Source of the DNA: DATKYQ01 sp035528415
Lineage (GTDB): Bacteria; Myxococcota; B64-G9
Length of the DNA stretch: 64,000 nucleotides
Assembly (NCBI GenBank): GCA_035528415.1
Contig: DATKYQ010000013.1
Coordinates: forward strand, 35,089 to 99,088
Direction of reading: 5' to 3'
The notes under the pieces: model-generated
The model's input: the letters and a program-made list of their open reading frames with translations, nothing else
Told to the model about the DNA's origin: nothing
The model's database searches: none
Program-made: the position numbers and the translations under genes
In this document: positions 1 to 9,000 of the stretch, piece by piece
Numbering within the stretch: the first letter of the stretch is position 1
Layout: every line of letters begins with the position of its first letter

Positions 1-2
1 GC

Positions 3-3000
3 AACGCCGTTGCCACAAACGTTGTAGTAAACGATACGCTCGATGCCAACCTGGAAAATGTGATCGTCGGACAGGGCGGCCTGATTTCCGGTGGTGTGAT
101 CAGTTGGAACCTGGGCACCCTCGACCTGTCCCCGGCCGGCAACGTCACCCTGACCTTCAGCGCATTGATTGCATCGCCGCTTGCCGACGGGACGCAGATA
201 GCCAACCAGGCACTGGTCACGGCCGTCGAACTTGCCGGAGCGGTGCCCTCGGACGATCCGGCCACGCCAGCTGTTGACGATCCCACGCTGATCGTGGTGC
301 ACAGTCAGGCCTTGATCACGGCCACCAAGAGCGTATCCGACCAAAACGGCGGCGACGCCATGCCCGGTGACAGCCTGGTTTACCTGCTGACGGTGCGCAA
401 CTCCGGCAACGCCCCGGCTACTGATGTTGTGGTGAGCGACACACTTCCAGCCGAACTGACCAACCCCGTGCCCGGCCAGGGAGGGCAGCTTACGGGCAAC
501 ACGTTGACCTGGAACGCGACTACGACGCCGGCCTTGAGCCGGATATTGCCGGGCTCGCCGGTGGTGCTCTCGTTTACGGCCGACCTGGTCATGCCGCTTG
601 CGGACGAAACTTCGGTTTGTAACCAGGGTGCTATCAGCGGCACTGGATTCTCGATGACGCTGACCGACGATCCAAACATTCCCGGCAGCGCCAATCCCAC
701 CTGCGTGACGGTGCGCTCCTACCCGCTGATCTCCGAAAGCACAAAGATTGCCGTCGATCTCGACGGCGACGGACATTTCAACCCCGCTGACCGCGTTGGC
801 TACCAAATCGTTGTTCACAACAGCGGCACCGAAAACACAAGCAACGTCAACGTCTCGGATCAAGTCGATAGCAGGCTGCAAAACGTGACGGTCGGGCAGG
901 GCGGCAATCTTTCGGGCGGCCTCGTCAGTTGGAGCGCTGCGACCACTCCCGCCTTGGCTAACCTCGGGCCGGGGCAGACGGTGACGTTGACCTTCGAGGC
1001 GGATATCGTCTTGCCTCTTGCCAATGGAACAACTATCTCCAACCAGGGCCTGATTACCAGCCAGGAGATTCCAGGCCCCATAGGCACGGACGATCCGTCC
1101 ACGCCCACCCCCAACGACCCGACGCTGATCGTAGTAGAGTCGGCGCCCGATCTCGGCGACTCGACCAAGAACGTCGAGGATCTGACCGGCGATCCCGGGC
1201 GCGTGGAGCCGGGCGACAGCCTGCGTTACACAATCGAGGTGCGTAACAGCGGCACGGACATTGCCGGCAACATCGTGGTCAACGACGCGATCGATTCGCA
1301 TCTTGAGAACGTGGTGCCCGGACAGGGTGGCGTATTCGACGGGACGAGCATAACCTGGGACATGGCCGGCACACCGGCCTTGGCGAACCTGTCGCCGCTG
1401 GATCCGCCGGTTTTGCTTACGTTCACAGCCAGCGTCAAAGTTCCGACGCAAAACGGAACATTGATTAGTAACCAGGGTTTCATGCGCCGCCAGGGAGATC
1501 CCGGCTTGGTGCCGACCGACGACCCGCGCACGGCGCCGGTCGACGACCCAACCGACGTAATTGTCATCTCGGCCTCGGATCTGACCGCCGCAACCAAGAT
1601 AGCCTACGACGAGGGAGGCAACGAACTGCCGCCTGCGGCCCAGGTATCACCCGGCCAGACGATCGACTACAGGCTTGTCATCCGTAACGACGGCAACGAT
1701 ACCGCGCGCAACGTTGTAGTTCGCGATCCCGTAGACGTCTCCCTGATGACGGTGGAAAGCGTCGGTCAGGCGGGCGCCCTTATGGGAGGCGAGGTCAGGT
1801 GGAGCTACCAGACCAACCCGGGCCTGCTTGCGACCATCGGCCCCGGCCAGCAGGTAAACCTGGATTTCAGCGTCAGGCTGAACGTCCCCTTGGACAACGG
1901 CCTTCCGATCGACAACCAGGCCTTCATCTCGGCCGACGACACCGCCTCGGAAATTGCCACCGACGATCCGCGCACGGCCGCGCTTGACGATCCAGTCAGA
2001 TTGATCATCGTTAGCGCGCCGGATCTTACAAGCAGCACCAAGACGGTCGATGACATCAACGGCGGCGCATGGGTTCCCGGCGATCAGGTGCGTTACCGTA
2101 TACTGGTGCGTAACACGGGCGATGCATCGGCCCGCAACGTGATCGTCAGCGATCCGCTCGATAGCTCCAAGCTCGAAAACGTCATCCCCGGTCAGGGCGG
2201 AGTGCTGACAGGCGGCGTCATCCGCTGGGACGCGACGACTACCCCAGCTCTTGCGGCCGTCGGGCTGAGCCCGCAGGGCGATGTAGAGCTGACTTTCACA
2301 GCGACCATCAAAGTTCCCCTTGACGATGGCACACTGGTGGCCAACCAGGCCGGCCTGGTGCCCGAGGGCCTGCCGGCGGTTTTGTCTGACGATCCTTCCA
2401 CTGCGGACATCGATGACGCCACGATTTTCCAGGTTGCCAGCGCTCCGGATCTGAGCGCCATGACCAAGTCGGTCAGCGATCAGAACGGTGGCGACCCGTC
2501 GCCCGGGGACGCCTTGACCTATACGATCACCGTGACCAACGAGGGCAGCATGATCGCCCGCGACGTGGTTGTCACAGACGCGATCGATACCGCCAACCTG
2601 CAAAACGTCATCCCGGCGGACGGCGGCATCTTCGGTGCCGGCTCGATAACCTGGAACGGCGCGAGCACCCCTGCGCTTACCGCCGTCGCTCCCGGAGACG
2701 TGCTGGAGCTGCACTTCAACGCCGAGATCCTGCCGTTGACACCGGGCGGAACGGCGATCGCAAACCAGGCCTTCGCCGTCTCGCAAACAATAGTCAATCC
2801 TGTTCCCTCGGACGATCCCGCAACCGCTGCTGTCGACGATCCCACTCTTCTGGTGATTGTTGCCAGTCCCGAGTTCGGCGGGAGCGCTAAGACCGTCCAG
2901 GACGTGAATGCAGGCTCACTGTTGCCCGGAGAGGATCTGGCCTTCTCGATTACGGTTCGCAACACCGGCAATACCTATGCAACCCAGGTCGTGATAACGG

Positions 3001-6000
3001 ATGCGCTTGATGCGAACCTGGTCAACGTCCGGCCGGGCCAGGGCGGCAGAATCGAGGCCGGATCGATCGTCTGGGACGCTTCTTCGCTTGTGGCTCTGAG
3101 TCGCATGGATCCGGGCGACGAGGTGCAACTCAGCTTCATTGCGGCAGTAGCAGATGGCGTTGCGGACGGCACCGTGATTCGCAATCGGGCCGGCATCGAC
3201 TGCGTGGAATTCGTCTCAGCGCAGCAGACAAACGAAGTACAGATCACGGTCAGCATGCCGGTGCTGGACGACACACAGAAATCGGTGGTGGATATTAACG
3301 GGGCGCCATTCGAACCGGGGGACGTAGTCCGCTACGACATCAATGTTCCAAACAGCGGGTCGCTGGCGGCGGGTTCGGTCGTGATTTCGGACAGCATCGC
3401 CGGGATTGGCCTTGTCGAGATCACTCCGGCCGACGGCGGTGTGCTCTCCGGCGATATGATCGTCTGGAACATCGGAGATATCGCGGCTGGCGCCTCGGTT
3501 CTGGTGTCATTCAGCGGGCGGATTCCAGAAATGACCCCGGGTGGCACGCTGATTTCGAACCAGGCTTCCGTGACTGCCGGCGAGTTGACACAGCCGATCT
3601 TGAGCGACGATCCGTCAACGCCGGCCGTGGACGATGCGACCTCTTTCACGGTCCAGGCGGCGCCCGATCTGAGCGCCACCACCAAACAGGTCGAAGATCA
3701 AAACGGTGGAGTAGTCAAACCGGGCGATGTCTTGACCTATACCCTGGTCGTCAAGAATAGCGGAAACACCTGGGCCTCACAGGTTGTGGTCAACGATCCT
3801 GTAGACACGCAGCACCTCGAGGACCTGCAGCCCGGACAAGGCGGTGTACTGTCGGGAGGCGGCATTCGCTGGGACGCTGTCGGGACACCCGCCCTTGGGC
3901 GGGTCGGCCTGTCGCCCGATGCCGATGTGACACTGACATTCACGGCGCGCGTGAAACAAGACGTCGCCGACGGGACGACGATCGACAACCAGGCTAATTT
4001 GAACTGCGACGAGGTCCCCGAGGCGAAGCTTTCGGACGACCCAGCCACGCCGGCGATCGATGACCCGACGCGGGTGACGGTTGTCTCGGCACCTTACTTC
4101 GTAAGCTCTCACAAAGAAGTCGTCGATCTGAACGGTGGGTTGGTAGAGCCCGGCGATCAGCTCGAGTACAGCCTGGCGGTCATAAACACAGGCAGCATGC
4201 CGTCGAACGGCACGCTGGTCAGAGACAGCATTCCCTCCCACTCGTCATACGTGGCCGGCTCGACGACCCTCAACGGCGCTCCACTGCCGGACAACGCCGG
4301 GGGCCAGAGCCCGCTGGTGAGCGGCATGCCGGTAAACAGCTCAAGGATTGGAACGCCCCCGGGGGTTGTCCTGGTCGACGACGGAACAGGAGCCGGCGAC
4401 GCCGTGGCAGTTGTGACTTTCAGGGTCAAGGTCGAAGCCGGCGGGCAGGTGTGCGGGGCGACTATCTCCAACAAGGCCTGGATCTGGTGCTCGCAGACGG
4501 ATCCGCTAAGTACCAACCTGGCCGAGGTGACCGTCGGCGACTGTCCCAACCTGAATTATACCGTCAAGGGCTGGTACCTGGCCGAGGATCACGGCATCCA
4601 GGGCCAGGTCGATCCCGGCGACCTGGTGGCCTTCACGATAAATATCGAGAACACGGGCGCGAGCAAGGCCTCCAATGTCGCCTTTTCCGATCACCTGCCG
4701 TCGGGCGCGACTTACCGGGCGGGCAGTCTGTCTCTCGACGGTATGTCGCTAACGGACGCGACGGACGGAGACGCCGGCGAGTTCCTGCAGGACGTGCAGA
4801 CCGTGCGCGTGCAAATCGGCGAACTGAACGCCGGGGACAAGGCCCGGATCGAGTTCCGCGTTTTGGTCGAGCACGGTCCGCGCCTGGTCAACCAGGGTAT
4901 CGCTTTCGCGGATGAGTTGCCCGACGAGCCGACCGACAACGACGGCGACGAGAGCAACGGCGACAACCCGACGGTTGTGCCCGTTGGCGAAGCCCAGGCC
5001 GTGGATCTCACGGACAGTCGCAAGTCGGTGGAGGATCTCAACGGGGGAGCCGTTCTGCCGGGTGACGAGCTGCGCTACACCATTCGCCTGGTAAACGAAG
5101 GCACCTCAGCTGCGACCGCGATACGCTTGACAGACGCGGTGCCTCAGGGCACGGACTACGTGGCCGGCAGCCTGGAACTCGACGGGCGGGCTCAGAGCGA
5201 TGCGCTGGACGCCGACCAGGGCGACTACAGCGCCCCGGCCCGCAGTGTGACCTTCCAGGTTGCCGAACTTGCCGCCGGGGCCGATGCGCTGGTCTCTTTC
5301 CGGGTGAGAATCGGCAATCAGGTTGAACTGGGCACAATCATCGACAACTTCGCGCGCCTGGCTGCCGATGGAATTACGGCCTTCGACACCAACCACGTAA
5401 CGCTGACGGTGGGCGGGGCGCCCGGGACGGGAGGCGTGCGCGGTTACATATTCATCGACATGGGCGATCGCGGCGACGACTTTTTGCGTGATGAGGACGA
5501 GGCGCTGGGCGGCTACCGGGTGAATCTCTACAGCCTGCATGATGGCGGGGGCGATCCCATTGCGACCGGCGAAAGCGACGAGAACGGACGCTACTACCTG
5601 GTGGACGTCGAGCCGGGCAGCTACCTGCTCAAGGCCTTCAGTAGTACAGGAGTGCAAGTGGCTGAACGCAGGCTCGAGGGCAGCGATGAGATCCACGCCG
5701 ACCTGGTCTCCGATCTGAACCTGCCGATCGATCCCAGCGGACGGGTGTTTGACAGCACCTCGGGCGCGTTGATTGGCGGCGCCCGGGTAACGGTTTTTTA
5801 CGATACCGAAAACAGCCTTTTGCCGGGAGAGAAGGTCCCGCTCGAGAACATGCCCTATCCCTCGCAGCAGGATCAGCTCACTGACGCCCACGGCTTCTAC
5901 GCCTTCGACCTGCAGGCCGACAACAAGTACCGCATCGTGGTTCAGCCTCCGTCGCCGGCTTGGGTGTTTCCGTCACAGAGCATTCCCGCCGGTAACGGCT

Positions 6001-9000
6001 TCGCTTCCGACTTGCTGAACGGCGGCAAGGTGGTCGACAACGACCTGCCAGACCCCGGAGGGGACACGCGCTACTTCCTGCGTTTCGATCTGGGCGAAGA
6101 TGTACACAACAACCATGTGCCGCTCGACCTCCTCTCGAGCTCGATGAAGCTCGTCAAGCACGTCAACAAGCGTGTGGCCTCGGTGGGCGATATCGTCAGC
6201 TACACGCTGACCCTCTACAACGGTTCGGGCCAGGATCTTGGCAGCGACTGGAAAACGGAGGGTATCTGGATCAAGGACATGCCCGCGGCCGGGTTCGCTT
6301 ACATCGAGGGCTCGGCACGTGTGGACGTGACAAGGGTGGACGGCAGCCTGCAGACATTCGGCCAGAACAACACACCCACCAAAAGCAGGTCGCCTGGGCG
6401 ACGCCTCGATTTCGGCCCCTATCCTCTGAAGGCCTCTGAAACCCTGCGGGTGCGCTACTACATGGCTCTGGGCAGCGATGTCAGCAAGGGCGAGCACGAG
6501 AACCGGGCCACGGCTTTCATCCAGGGGGATTTGACTGCATCCAACCAGGCCACGGCGAGCGTCAGGGTGATTGACGATCCCGTCTTCGACGAGGCCTTGC
6601 TGATCGGCAAGGTGTTCTGCGACCGTAACCGGAACGGCCGGCAGGATCCTGGAGACGATGGAGTGTCCGGAGCGCGCGTCTACATAGACACCGGCTGGTA
6701 TGCCGAGACCGATGAATTCGGCAAGTATCATCTCAAGGGGATCGAGCCGGGGCTGCACCTTTTAAAGATCGACGCCGACACGCTTCCACCCGGCGACGAG
6801 GTGATCGGGGCCCCGGCCCATGCCTTGAATCTGACTCGCGGAATATTCGCCAAGCTCAACTTCGCCGTGGATTGCCGTGAAATAGTGGTAACGGCGTCTG
6901 CCAAGCGCCAGTTCAAAGGACCGCAGGCCACGACGGCAATGATCGCCGGAAACCTGGACGACTTCTCGCTGGCGGTGCAGGACAGACCGGTAAGGCTACC
7001 CGAACTGCGGTTGTGGCTGGGTCGTCCCCCCGAGGCGGGAAGCGAAGACATATACTCTTTCGAGCTACCGGGAGGGATGCTGGATAATCCCCTGTCCTTC
7101 GGCATACAGGCGCCCGATGAGAAGGCCGTATCTCGCTGGAACTTGGAGATCGGCGGGCCAGACGGTAAGCCGGTCGACACGATGTCGGGAGACGGTTCGC
7201 CAGGGGATTCCCTTGGCTGGGATCCCGGCCGGCGTGAGCTTGCGCCCGGAACCTACACCGTAAGGCTCAGCGTCAGGCTGAAGGACGGCACCCAGGTATT
7301 CTCTGCGCCGCTGGCATTCGGCGTCGGCATTTTGAAAAAAGACGTTGCCGTGCAGATCTTTCCCGCGCGCCTGGTCGTATCCGGCGACGAGATGAAGATG
7401 GGCGAGGTGGCCGATTTTCAAAGCCGCGTCCCGGTGGCAAAGGGCGGCACGCTGGAGATTGATTACACCCAGGCGAACGGTCGCCGCATAGTCACCAACG
7501 TGGCAGTCGAGGCACCGCCAAAGAGGCGCCGGGTGACTTTTTCGGGCAACCTGGCCCACAACGAGATTCTACTTGACGGAAAGAAGATCCCTGTTGCGCT
7601 CCGCGATCTCGATGTTCTGCTGGTGGAGCCAACGATCTTCGAGGTGCGCGGCTCCAGGGATCGGGTATCGAGTTGGAAGCTGCTTATTACCGACGCCAAG
7701 CAAGAGCCGCTTCATGAGATTGCAGGACTTGGATCGCCGCCTGCCCGGATTTCTTTTGACAGATACAAGCTTCCTGGCGGGAATGTGCTTGAACCCGGCT
7801 GGTACTTCTACCGTCTGGCGGCGAAATCGGCAAATGGCGAAGATGTAATGACTCCAGCAAGGCTCTTTGAAATCAAACACTCCCCGCAACGCTATGAGTT
7901 GCCGGCCGATGAGATGTTCATCGGTCGCTCGGCCCGTCCGACGCCGCGTTTAGTTACCGAACTCGACAAGCTGACTCGAATGCTTACACAAAACGATCGG
8001 TCGCGGCTAAAGATCGAGGCGCACAGCGACAACCGCGGCGGCGCCGTGAGAGCGCAGAAAAGAACGGAATACTGGGCCAGGTCAATCCGCCGCCTGCTCG
8101 AGATTGCCAAGGCCCCCTCGGATTCGTACAGCCTGGAAGCCTTAGGCGCCAGCAGACCGAAGCTTCCAAACCTCGGGCGGCGCAACATGCGCCTGAACCG
8201 CAGGCTGATTTTTGTAATCGCGGGCGCGGGCAGCGGCGAGATGCCGCGCCTGAAACCATCGGTCGAGTTCAAGCTGAACGGCGAGTCGATCGAGTGCGAT
8301 GCCGCGGGAAAATTCGAAAAAACTCTCAAGCGCCTGCCGGGACAGGTTTTGAAGCTCGTCTGGGACGATCCCGACGGCCGGCGCCTGGGTGTCCCGGTCA
8401 AGCTGCCCGGGCCCAGCGCCGCCCGCACGGTTCAAGCTCAAAAACCCGTGGCCCTCAGAGTTGTGTTGCCGCCCGAAGGGGCCGAATTACGCTCGGAGTC
8501 CCTGCTGGTCAAAGGCACCAGCGACCCGGGGAACCGCGTCGAGGTAAACGGCAAGCAGGCCGCCCTGGATCCTCGAGGCAACTTCAGCATCCGGGTGCCG
8601 GTTCGCAACGACACCAGGGAGATTCTGGTGGTGGCAACTTCCGCCGACGGGCGCAAGAGCGAGGTTCGCTCTCCGGTCAAGGTCGCCCGCAATGTCTGGT
8701 TTTTAATGGCCATGGCGGACACGGCCGTGGCCGAGTTGGAGGCCGGCCAACATCTGGACGGTGTCACCAAGCGCACCTCGACCGTGATTGCCGACAAGGT
8801 GATGCTGCACGGACGGGCGGTCGTCTATCTCAAGGCTCGCATCAAGGGCAAGTACCTTTTCGATAAATACAGGATCACGGCCCATTTCGACACGGCCAAG
8901 GGCGACGGTGAGGATTTCTTCAGGCAACTGGTCGATCCGGATCGCTACTACCCCGTCTACGGTGACAGCGCGGCGGAGGTACAGGACGTCAATGCCCGTC

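Noticed and set aside
1647..2786. 379-codon frame antisense to the giant surface protein
   Set aside because: It mirrors the repetitive GC-rich DUF11 codons, has no ribosome site or recognisable domain, and the plus frame is clearly a real protein.
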